From: Alteromonas lipotrueae
GTDB taxonomy: Bacteria; Pseudomonadota; Gammaproteobacteria; Enterobacterales; Alteromonadaceae
Direction of reading: 5' to 3'
Length of the DNA stretch: 64,000 bases
NCBI RefSeq assembly: GCF_019249215.1
Contig: NZ_JAESDI010000004.1
Span: 248,001 to 312,000, forward strand
The notes under the pieces are model-generated. The model saw only the letters and a program-made list of their open reading frames with translations, was not told where the DNA came from and did no database searches. Shown here piece by piece: positions 55,304 to 63,900 of the stretch. Positions within the stretch are counted from its first letter, which is position 1. The number at the start of each line of letters is the position of its first letter. The position numbers and the translations under genes are program-made.

Positions 55304-55822
55304 TTAACGTTGAATAGTCAATGCATCCTCAAGATGCGTGCGTTCAGATTTCACCATACGGTTAAGCCACGTAGAGGCGAATACGCCTGAAAGTGCACCA
55401 ACCATGCCCGCCATAGTGGGGATAGTGGCTTTCGATACGCCTGATGCCATAGAGCGGGCATTACCCGAACCAGCAATAGCCATTACATCGAACACTTCAA
55501 TCATACCGGTTACCGTTCCCATCAAGCCAAGTAGCGGACAAAGCGCTACCAAAGACTGAATAATCGGGATGCTACCGTTAAGACGCATAGTTAACTGTGA
55601 AATCGTTTTCTGACGAACTTGTTGTGCAATCCAAGAAGCGCGGTCATGACGTGCAGTCCACATCGACACCGCCTCTTTCTTAGCTTGTTTATGCCAAACC
55701 ATCAGATACATGGCACGCTCGAGGATCAAAAGCCACATAACGAATATCAGCAGACCGATGACCAGGAGAACCTGGCCACCTGTTTCTGTGAAATCGCGAA
55801 TTGCTTCTAGAAACTCGATCAT
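55304..55822 (-). CDS. exbB: ExbB/TolQ-type proton-channel protein (ExbB2)
   Basis: A 172-residue MotA/TolQ/ExbB protein with three membrane segments: about 18-38, 90-112 (SLVALCPLLGLMGTVTGMIE) and 130-155 (TIPTMAGMVGALSGVFASTW). The short length, without the N-terminal region of E. coli ExbB, fits the ExbB2 of TonB2 systems. It lies 2 bases after the larger TtpC-type paralogue. Confidence 0.92.
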   Translation of the reverse strand: MIEFLEAIRDFTETGGQVLLVIGLLIFVMWLLILERAMYLMVWHKQAKKEAVSMWTARHDRASWIAQQVRQKTISQLTMRLNGSIPIIQSLVALCPLLGLMGTVTGMIEVFDVMAIAGSGNARSMASGVSKATIPTMAGMVGALSGVFASTWLNRMVKSERTHLEDALTIQR

Positions 55823-55824
55823 GA

Positions 55825-57192
55825 TTAGCTCCGCTCTGCGCGCTCTGCAATAACGCCAGACGCTTGTTCTTGAAGAATGTATACAATGTTCTTAGAACGT
55901 GTATTTAGCATGGCGTATAGCAGGGTCATCGGAATAGCTACTACCAGGCCAAGAACCGTTGTGACTAGTGCTGTTGAAATACCACCCGCCATTAGTTTCG
56001 GGTCGCCTGTGCCAAACAAGGTAATTGCTTGGAAAGTATTAATCATACCGGTTACGGTACCTAATAGACCCATCAGTGGAGCCACTACTGAAATAATCTT
56101 GATGATAGTAAGGTTACGCCCTAACTTAGGCACTTCGCCCAAGATAGCTTCAGTAAGGTGAAGCTCTAATGCTTCAACGTCAGCGTTTGGATACTCGTCA
56201 CGTACTTTAAGTACACGGCCAAGTGGGTTGTTAGCTTTAACTTCTTTGCTCTTAAGCTGCTTGTTCACTTTCATGCGAATAAGCGACAAGGTAATCAAAC
56301 GCTCAATGGCTAGTAGCAAACCGAACGCACCAACGATAAGGATGATGTACCCTACTACGCCGCCCTGTTCAACACGCTCTTTAAGGTTTGGCGCTTGTAC
56401 AAGCAGACCTAGAATTGAACCACCTGTTGGGTCTATACCAAACTGAACTAACTCACCGCCAGTCGACTCTTGAAGCTCTGCAGCAGAGCTATTGTAACGG
56501 TCAGCAGGCTGACGGATAAGTTCTGAAACCGTACCAGTCACACCGTTGTATTCAAGGTATTTACCGTCAGCAACTAATGCGAAAGGCCCTACGCGTACCA
56601 CTTCTTTTGATACTTTCTGGCCACCAGCTTCAACAACATCGGTTGTGAACTTAGTGACTTTACCTGACTCAGTCATTTCACGTTGCATTTCAAACCATAC
56701 ACGCTCAATTTCTTCGATAGAGGCAAGCTTTGAGCTAGAGCCCATGTCTTGTGCCATTTTATCCAAAAAGTCTGAACGACCTGAGATTTGAGCTGAAATC
56801 ATTGAGTTATAAAATTTGTTTTTCGTGTCGCCAGCAATCTGCTGAAGAACACCAAACAATTCTTTTAATGAACCTAAGCGAGTGTCCAATGCACCGTTAA
56901 GGTCTGCCAATTTGAATTCATTTTCTTCGAATTGCGTTTCAAGCTGTTCTGATTGGGCCAACATCTGGTCGCGACGAGCGCGGGTGTCACGCAATACTTG
57001 ATCTTGCTCAGCACGTTGAGCAACGAAATCGCGCTCACGTTGTTTGTTTTGCTCAGACTGGGCAAATTGACCTTCTTCTAGCTGCTTAAGCAGTGCATCA
57101 AGGTCCATTGCGCGGTCGTTCTGCGCTACTGCACCAGCGCTTAAGCTAAGGGCTACTAGGCCAAAAGCGATACGTTTTACTGAATTAAACAT
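55825..57192 (-). CDS. ttpC: TtpC-type TonB2-associated MotA/TolQ protein
   Basis: A 455-residue protein. Signal peptide (about 1-25, ending GAVAQ), a long periplasmic coiled-coil (about 30-110; QNKQRERDFVAQRAEQDQ), a middle periplasmic domain (about 110-260), then a C-terminal MotA/TolQ/ExbB domain with three membrane segments (about 270-295, 370-392, 413-435), with VVAPLMGLLGTVTGM and LVTTVLGLVVAIPMTLLYAML. TtpC is the third essential component of TonB2 systems in Vibrio, with TonB2, ExbB2 and ExbD2. The second ATG (57192) is preferred because GAGG is then 9 bases away; an ATG at 57198 is also possible. Confidence 0.9.
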   Translation of the reverse strand: MFNSVKRIAFGLVALSLSAGAVAQNDRAMDLDALLKQLEEGQFAQSEQNKQRERDFVAQRAEQDQVLRDTRARRDQMLAQSEQLETQFEENEFKLADLNGALDTRLGSLKELFGVLQQIAGDTKNKFYNSMISAQISGRSDFLDKMAQDMGSSSKLASIEEIERVWFEMQREMTESGKVTKFTTDVVEAGGQKVSKEVVRVGPFALVADGKYLEYNGVTGTVSELIRQPADRYNSSAAELQESTGGELVQFGIDPTGGSILGLLVQAPNLKERVEQGGVVGYIILIVGAFGLLLAIERLITLSLIRMKVNKQLKSKEVKANNPLGRVLKVRDEYPNADVEALELHLTEAILGEVPKLGRNLTIIKIISVVAPLMGLLGTVTGMINTFQAITLFGTGDPKLMAGGISTALVTTVLGLVVAIPMTLLYAMLNTRSKNIVYILQEQASGVIAERAERS

Positions 57193-57205
57193 TCTCATCA
57201 ACCTC

Positions 57206-57964
57206 TTAGTCTGTGATAGCCACTGGTAGCATTAATAAGTCTGGGGCAAGTTGCTTCTTCGCCATGCGCAGACCTTTGGTAATTTGTGTGCGGTAGCTGC
57301 TGTCTAGCTCTTCCCACTGGCGAGTTTGCTTGTTCCAAACACCTTGTGAACTAGCATCACGAGTTTGATAAATAAGCGCTGTGCGACCTAGGCGTAAAAA
57401 CTCAACGTCACGCTCTTGGCCATTAATAGTATGCAAACCACTGTAAGCTTCCATGGTGCGACCGTAGTCCATCTCAACTTGGTACGCTTCCATTACACGA
57501 CGGAATTTTTCAGATGCGGCAACATCTGCACGGTCCATCATGGCTTTTAAATCCATTACGCGGTTTTTACGTTCTTCAGGAAGAAAAGGTACGTCTAGGG
57601 CAATGAACTGCTCCATGCCGTCAATCATTCGCATCATAAGCGGGGTAATTTGACGCTCAACAACCGATACTTCATCGATAGCGGCGTTCAAATCATCCAT
57701 TTCTTGTTCTTGGCTACTAATTTGCTTACGAAGTTGGGTGTTATAAACTTCCAAACCTTCTATTTCTTTCATCAATGTTTTGAATTGCTGAAGTTTGCTG
57801 TCAATCTGATCGGTAATACCGTTGATTTTTTCCTGCGACTTCGCAGCAGATTCATTAATTTTCGCCGCCTCATCGATAACGGGATTTAGTACTTCATCGT
57901 CTTGTGCTAGTACAGGTGTCGCCACAAGCGCGCCTGCTATAAGCAAAGAATTGATAAGCTTCAT
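57206..57964 (-). CDS. DUF3450 periplasmic coiled-coil protein, first gene of the TonB2 operon
   Basis: A 252-residue exported protein: signal peptide 1-20 (ending TPVLAQ), coiled-coil (about 35-100, with SKLQQFKTLMKEIEGLEV and LRKQISSQEQEMDDL), then a helical domain with FLPEERKNRVMDLKAMMDRA and a C-terminal QWEELDSSYRTQITKGLRMA. The DUF3450 family always sits next to TtpC-type ExbB proteins; the paired coiled-coils suggest that the two interact. AAAGG lies 9 bases before the ATG. It is directly downstream of a Pho-box promoter. Confidence 0.88.
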   Translation of the reverse strand: MKLINSLLIAGALVATPVLAQDDEVLNPVIDEAAKINESAAKSQEKINGITDQIDSKLQQFKTLMKEIEGLEVYNTQLRKQISSQEQEMDDLNAAIDEVSVVERQITPLMMRMIDGMEQFIALDVPFLPEERKNRVMDLKAMMDRADVAASEKFRRVMEAYQVEMDYGRTMEAYSGLHTINGQERDVEFLRLGRTALIYQTRDASSQGVWNKQTRQWEELDSSYRTQITKGLRMAKKQLAPDLLMLPVAITD

Positions 57965-58023
57965 ACATTCAAACCTTTAAAGTTAAAAGAAATCGGGATT
58001 ACCGACTATAAAATTCTGGGCGT

Positions 58024-58057
58024 AGGATAGGAGTTTTCCATGACAGTTTTATTACAT
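58024..58057 (-). promoter_or_regulatory. PhoB-dependent promoter of the TonB2 operon
   Basis: On the minus strand ATGTAATAAAACTGTCAT (58040-58057) is a Pho box: ATGTAAT and CTGTCAT (5/7 and 7/7 matches) at 11-bp pitch with an AAAA linker. After exactly 10 bp (GGAAAACTCC) comes TATCCT (58024-58029), the position of a -10 element in PhoB-activated promoters. Transcription would start near 58016, about 50 nt before the DUF3450 ATG. No -35 element is evident, as is usual for activated promoters. Confidence 0.65.
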
Positions 58058-58090
58058 AACCGTCATATTCAGTAGACAAACACACAATAA

Positions 58091-58114
58091 AAAGCCCGGA
58101 GAATTCCGGGCTTT
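58091..58114 (-). terminator. Rho-independent terminator of the TonB-dependent receptor gene
   Basis: 10-bp stem AAAGCCCGGA / TCCGGGCTTT with a GAAT loop, just after the receptor stop; on the minus strand it continues into five T residues. It separates the receptor transcript from the TonB2 operon with its own promoter. Confidence 0.92.
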
Positions 58115-58119
58115 CTAAA

Positions 58120-60816
58120 TTAGAAGTCGTACTTCACGCTAGCGCTAATGCCTGTGCCGACTGATTCACGGCGCAACAGTAGCCCCTCCTGTTCAATTTC
58201 TTTATCCTCATTGAGGATATTTTGAAACTTTAATTTTACGGTGGTATTAAAGTCAGGGTAGTAGGTGTAAACAAAATCTAAAGAATGGAAAGGGTTTTCA
58301 ATACCATCTTCAAATCCGCGAACACCTGGCGCAATAATACGTTCACCAAACGAGTTATACACCAATGAAGCCGAGTGCTCTCCATTGTCTGAATCCCAAC
58401 CTAATTGAAGGTTAGCAACCCACTCTGAATGGCCCACTAAACGACGCTGGTCGTTAGTAATGGTTGCCGTAATAGTACCGCCATAAGCTTCACGTGCTTG
58501 CTGTGAGAACAAAGAGTCTTGATCACCGCTGCCAATAGTCACTTCTGAATCCGATACTGTCATGTTACCGGATATGAAGAAGTTGCTCATTGAATCGCTA
58601 ACGAAGCTAAGGTCGTGTAAAAATTCGACTTCAAGCCCGTACAACTCACCTTCTTCACCGTTAGCGGTAAGCAACTGAGGTACACCCTCACCACCATCGA
58701 ACTGAACCATCTCGATAGGGTTTTCCATGTCTTTATAGAATAAAGCGACAGATACGTTATTCCCCTGAGACATGTACCATTCCCAGCGAACGTCAATATT
58801 CATTAGCTCTGTTTCTACCAAAGATGGTGAGCCACGAACAAGGAATTCGGTAAGCGGATCGATAAAGAATGTGGTGCTGATATCACGTAAATCAGGACGA
58901 ATTAACGTTTGGCTGATGTTGAAACGATACTGCATTTCATCATCAGCAATATACGTCAACGCGAATGAAGGTAGGATGTCATCTTCGTTGTAAATACTAT
59001 CAACAATTTCATCTGTCTCTGCTGCAAACTCATTCGAGTGTTCAACATAAGGCACTGAAATTTGCTGGAACTCTTCCCAACGTGCACCACCACTTAGACG
59101 CCATTTCTTATCGATAAAGGCATCTACCATCAAGTAACCGGCAGTCAGCTTACTTGCTGCAGAATACTTATCACCTTCACCGGTATTGTCTTGGAATAAC
59201 GAGCTACCGGTTGAGCTTGCGTAGAAGTCTGGGTTATTAATATTTTCTTCTGAGAAAATATCATACAGACGGTTACCCACTTTAAACTCATCATTGATAC
59301 CAAAATGACGGATCGCTAAATCGATATTAACGGCATCACGAGTTTTCTCGTAATAGTCGAAACCCGCCTTAATTTCAATATCATACCCGTCTCCATAGAA
59401 GGGGGTAGAGACATTAAAACCATAAGTATCAGATTCATCTTGAAGGCTTTGATATTGACGGTTTAAGTTAGTCCCTGAAGTATCATCAATACGTTCAAGC
59501 TCTAACGCACCTGCGTCGTCATAAAATAACTGGTAAGTGACTTCCATAATATCTGGCGCTTCACGTGAGGCACGACTCGTACCTGCATACCAATCAAAGA
59601 ATACGCCGTTAGCAATATCAAGGAAGTTGTGAGTTCCTTTCAACTGAGACGATACCATTTCACGTTCTTCGAAAATGATATCCATACGACTGAATTCTTC
59701 AACGCCCACCGTTGTTTCACTGTCGTCGAAGTATTCGCCGTCGCGCAGGCGGTCGCGCATGTCATGCAGCATCATATTAACAAGTTCAATTTTGTGGTTG
59801 CTATTTAACTCATAACCCACGTTGAACATGCCGCTCCAACGAACATTTTGTTCGGTAGAAATCATGTCACGATATTTAGTAAAGCGGGGGTTATCTTGTC
59901 CGCCACCAATATCATTACCCAATTGCTCTTCGGTTATTGACCATTCGTTACTGTAAGAAACCGTCGCAAGAAAACCCAATACACTGTCATCGTCAAACGT
60001 GTAACGATTACCCAAGGTGGCGCCAAAATTGAAGTCTGGTTCGGCAGACTTACTTTCAGGGCCAATATCCCAATTGAATGAATTTAGGATTTCTTGTGTT
60101 TGCGCTAACGTGCGTGAAGAATCACCTTCAAACCCGTCTGAACCAGAGGCCGCTAGGTTCGATGCTATGATAGACGGTAAGGCACGTGTGCCATCATCTC
60201 GTCCAGTCCAATCGTCGCTGCCACCGTCGTAGAAAAAACCATCGTTACTGTTTTCTGAATTCCAACCTGCCCCACCGGACACACTGAAAACAAATTCAGT
60301 AGGAATAGATTTAGTACGAATATTAACGTTACCACCACCAAAATGACCTGGCATATTGGGTGAAAACGATTTTTGAACGTTCAAGCTTTCAATGATGCTT
60401 GAAGGGAATAAATCTAGCGGAACCACCGAACGCGTTGGGTCAGGGCTCGGTACTGTCATACCATTTAATTGTGTGCTTGAGTAACGTTCACCCAAACCAC
60501 GAACGTAGATGAACTTGCCATCTACCAATGTCAATCCAGTTACACGACGAAGTGCCGCCGCAGCATCACCATCACCGGTACGTGCAATTTGATCTGCACC
60601 CATGATATCGGCAACAAACGCTTGGTTTTGACGTTCTTGCATTACCGCTGTTGCTGTTCCTTTTAATCGGGTACCTGTAGCAACAACTTCTTCAATCACT
60701 TCATCTTCTGATTGTTGCGCTATTGCCGTGGTAGACAATAAGCTTGAACCCAGAATAGTAGAAATGGCAAGCGTCAGACTACCTAACTTGAATATTGACG
60801 ATTGATTATTTTTCAT
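58120..60816 (-). CDS. TonB-dependent outer membrane receptor
   Basis: An 898-residue receptor. Signal peptide about 1-35 (ending TTAIAQ), TonB box-like DEVIEEVVATG at the mature N-terminus, plug domain (about 55-170; TGDGDAAAALRRVTGLTLVD, YVRGLGERYSSTQLNGMTVP, SPDPTRSVVPLDLFPSSI), then a 22-strand-type barrel ending in ASVKYDF with the C-terminal Phe. The RYSSTQLNG/PSPDP plug signature belongs to a receptor group common in Alteromonadales and Bacteroidota, not the siderophore type. The ligand is unknown; the neighbours suggest phosphate-related nutrition. The ATG at 60816, with AGGAG upstream, is chosen over a frame extension of 26 codons. Confidence 0.92.
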   Translation of the reverse strand: MKNNQSSIFKLGSLTLAISTILGSSLLSTTAIAQQSEDEVIEEVVATGTRLKGTATAVMQERQNQAFVADIMGADQIARTGDGDAAAALRRVTGLTLVDGKFIYVRGLGERYSSTQLNGMTVPSPDPTRSVVPLDLFPSSIIESLNVQKSFSPNMPGHFGGGNVNIRTKSIPTEFVFSVSGGAGWNSENSNDGFFYDGGSDDWTGRDDGTRALPSIIASNLAASGSDGFEGDSSRTLAQTQEILNSFNWDIGPESKSAEPDFNFGATLGNRYTFDDDSVLGFLATVSYSNEWSITEEQLGNDIGGGQDNPRFTKYRDMISTEQNVRWSGMFNVGYELNSNHKIELVNMMLHDMRDRLRDGEYFDDSETTVGVEEFSRMDIIFEEREMVSSQLKGTHNFLDIANGVFFDWYAGTSRASREAPDIMEVTYQLFYDDAGALELERIDDTSGTNLNRQYQSLQDESDTYGFNVSTPFYGDGYDIEIKAGFDYYEKTRDAVNIDLAIRHFGINDEFKVGNRLYDIFSEENINNPDFYASSTGSSLFQDNTGEGDKYSAASKLTAGYLMVDAFIDKKWRLSGGARWEEFQQISVPYVEHSNEFAAETDEIVDSIYNEDDILPSFALTYIADDEMQYRFNISQTLIRPDLRDISTTFFIDPLTEFLVRGSPSLVETELMNIDVRWEWYMSQGNNVSVALFYKDMENPIEMVQFDGGEGVPQLLTANGEEGELYGLEVEFLHDLSFVSDSMSNFFISGNMTVSDSEVTIGSGDQDSLFSQQAREAYGGTITATITNDQRRLVGHSEWVANLQLGWDSDNGEHSASLVYNSFGERIIAPGVRGFEDGIENPFHSLDFVYTYYPDFNTTVKLKFQNILNEDKEIEQEGLLLRRESVGTGISASVKYDF

Positions 60817-60863
60817 TATGGAAACTCCTATGGGACTGTAGTTAGGAAGACCTTTCATCACAA

Positions 60864-60891
60864 AAGCTAAGGCGCGCAAGCGCCTTAGCTT
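60864..60891 (-). terminator. Intercistronic hairpin between the beta-helix and receptor genes
   Basis: Perfect 12-bp stem AAGCTAAGGCGC / GCGCCTTAGCTT with a GCAA tetraloop, 20 bases after the beta-helix stop and 48 before the receptor start. On the minus strand only TTTTG follows, so it may be a partial terminator that sets the ratio of the two products, or an RNA stabiliser. Confidence 0.75.
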
Positions 60892-60911
60892 CAATGAATG
60901 ACGAAAGTGAA

Positions 60912-63900
60912 TTAGTCTTCAAGACCTACAGTTACCCAGCCTAGTGTCCAGTTAGCTTCGCCATCGAATGCACCTTTATAATCGGTGCTATCGAAGAAGC
61001 TATCTAGCGTAGACGCATCAAAACCAGAACCAAGTAACGCTGAATCACTGCTTGGAACATAACCGGTTGCATCATCGAAACTTAGCGCGTCAATATCTGC
61101 AACAACGGTGTTACCGTCTTGTGCTTCAAACCATTCTTGGGTTGTTGCCGTACCAATTACGTCAGAACCAAATGCGCTTGTAGACTCACAAGCCACTGTA
61201 GAGTGGGTAACGGTAAGTGAAGCATCTGCTGCGTTTGCAATTGATTCATCACCATTAACGCGTAGACAGTTTTTGTAATCAACGCCGCCAGTTACTACTA
61301 AGTTCTTAATGGTTCCTGCTGTACCGTTGCGAAGACGTACGCCGTTGGTTTCTGTAGAACCAATGATGGTTACGTTAGAAACAGTAGGCGTTGTTAGTGG
61401 TGTCCAAGTAGGGTTATCTTCGTTATTGTCAGCTTCAAATGCGTTGTCGCCGCCGTTAAGGCCCTGCTTGATAAGTACGTACTGTGCTTTACCCGTCCAA
61501 CCGAAAGACCAATCTAGTGAGTCATCACCAATGGCAGTTAGAACTAGGTGACTAACGTTTACCGAGCCACCAAAGAACTCAACACCATCGTCTAAGTTTT
61601 CGTGCACTTGGATGAAGTCTACTTCTGTACCACTACCAACACCTGCAAATGAGATACCGTTTAGTTCATCACCAGCAGCAAGTGCTTTACCTGCATGCTT
61701 AACAATAACGTAGCGGAAAGTACCAGAGCTATCTTCTGCATCAGCGCCGCCGTATAGACCAGCATCACCTTCAGCAGATACACCACATGATGCTAATTCC
61801 GCATCTGAGGTTGCGTCGTCGTCGCCTGTGTTACACAAGTTAGTAGGTGCATTACCTAAGATAACTAGACCACCCCATTGACCGATAGTGGTTTCGCCAC
61901 CCGTCATATCTTCAGATGAAGTGAAAGTGATAGGCAATGTTGCAGTACCAGACGCTTCCATTTTCGAACCGCGGCGTACTACTAAGAAATCGTCGCCATC
62001 TTCACCAAATACGGTAGTACCGCGTTGGATATAAAGCGTAGCGTTATCAGCGTTATCGTTACCTACAGCTGTGCGGCCTTTAATCAACCAATGAGCATCG
62101 TTGGTTAAAGAAACGTCTGCGGTAAAGATAGTATCAGCAGCTAGCTGATACACTGGCTTATCAGTAATCGCGGCAAAGCTGCCTGAAACGTCAGTGGCCA
62201 ATCCTTGCTCAAATGCGTTAGTCACATCAGAAGGAATTGAGTCGTTTACTGCAACAGTCCAACCGTCCATCCAGTTGTTTTCGCCGTCAAATGCACCGAT
62301 GTAGTCAGTTGATGTGAAGAAATCACTCTCTGCAGACATATCAACGCCAGCGCCAAGCAATGGAGAACCAGAACGAGGTGTGAAGCCATCGGTAGAAAGC
62401 ATCAGTGCGTCAGCCGTTTGTACACTGTTTCCAGTTTGGCCAGTAAACCATGCTTGTGTCGTTTCGCCACCAATTTCGTCAGAACCGAAATTGTTAGCGG
62501 TTTCACACGCAACCATTGAGTTTTCTACTGAAAGCGCACCCGATTCTGCGTTGGCGATAGACTCAGCACCGTTAACTCGTAAGCAGTTTTTATAGTCTAC
62601 GCCGCCAGTGACGACTAAGTTACGTACTGCACCTGCGGTACCGTTACGTAGACGCACACCGTTTGTATCATCGGCACCAACAATAGTTACGTTCGAGATA
62701 GTTGGGCTAGTAAGCGGCAACCACGCAGGGTTATCTTCGTTGTTATCCGCTTCGATAGCGTTGTCGCCACCTGCAGCCGATTGCTGGATATAAACATTTT
62801 GTGCGTTACCAGTCCAACCAAATGACCAGTCAAGTGAGTCATCGCCAATATCAGTCAACACAATGTTACGAACGCTTACTGTACCACCGAAGAATTCAAC
62901 GCCGTCATCAAGGTTTTGGTGAACTTGAATAAATTCAACTTCAGTACCAGAACCAATACCTGCAAATGAAATACCGTTTAATTCATCTCCTGCCGCTAAT
63001 GCGCGACCTGCGTGCTTAACGACAATATAGCGAAGCGTACCTGAGTTATCTTCAGCATCTGCACCACCGTAAAGCCCTGCATCACCTTCCGCTGCTACAC
63101 CACATGCTGCTAATTCAGCGTCAGAAGTATCTGAATCGTCACCCGTGTTACATAGGTTAGTAGGTGCATTACCAAGAAGTACCAAACCACCCCATTGACC
63201 AATAGACGTTTCTTGACCTGTTAAGTCTTGAACCGACGTAAAGGTAATTGGCGCGTTGGCCGTACCTGCAGCTTCAATTTGAGAGCCACGACGCACTACT
63301 AAGAAGTCATCGCCTTCTTCACCGAAAACGGTTGTGCCTTGTTCAATGTAAAGTACCGCGTTGTCTGCGTTATCGTTACCAACAGCTAAACGACCTTTAA
63401 TTAACCAGTAAGCATCGTTAGTTAACGTTACATCACTGGTTAGTGTTGTATCTTCAGCAAGTTCATAAACTGGCTTGTCAGTTAATTCTGGGAAGTTAGC
63501 TGAAACATCTGTCGCAAGACCTTGCTCGAAAGCAGTCTGAATATCAGTTGGGAATCCACCGTTTACACCAACCGTCCAGCCTGTAGTCCAGTCTTCACCA
63601 GCAGGGTCAAATGCGCCAATGTAGTTTCCACTGTTTGCTAAAGGCGAAGCTGACGTAGGGAAATACCCGTTATCTTCAAAAAGAAGTTCAGAAGGTGTTA
63701 GTACACTATTGCCGGTTTGGCCTTCGAACCACGCTTGCGTAGAATCGCCACCAATTTCATCTGAACCGAAGTTGTTTGCTGGGGTTTCACAAGCAACTAC
63801 AGAGTTAGTGATTGAAAGCTCACCAGACTCTGCATTCGCAATAGACTCGTCGCCATTTACGCGCAGACAGTTAGCCGCTAATGTAGAGCCGGTAACGACT

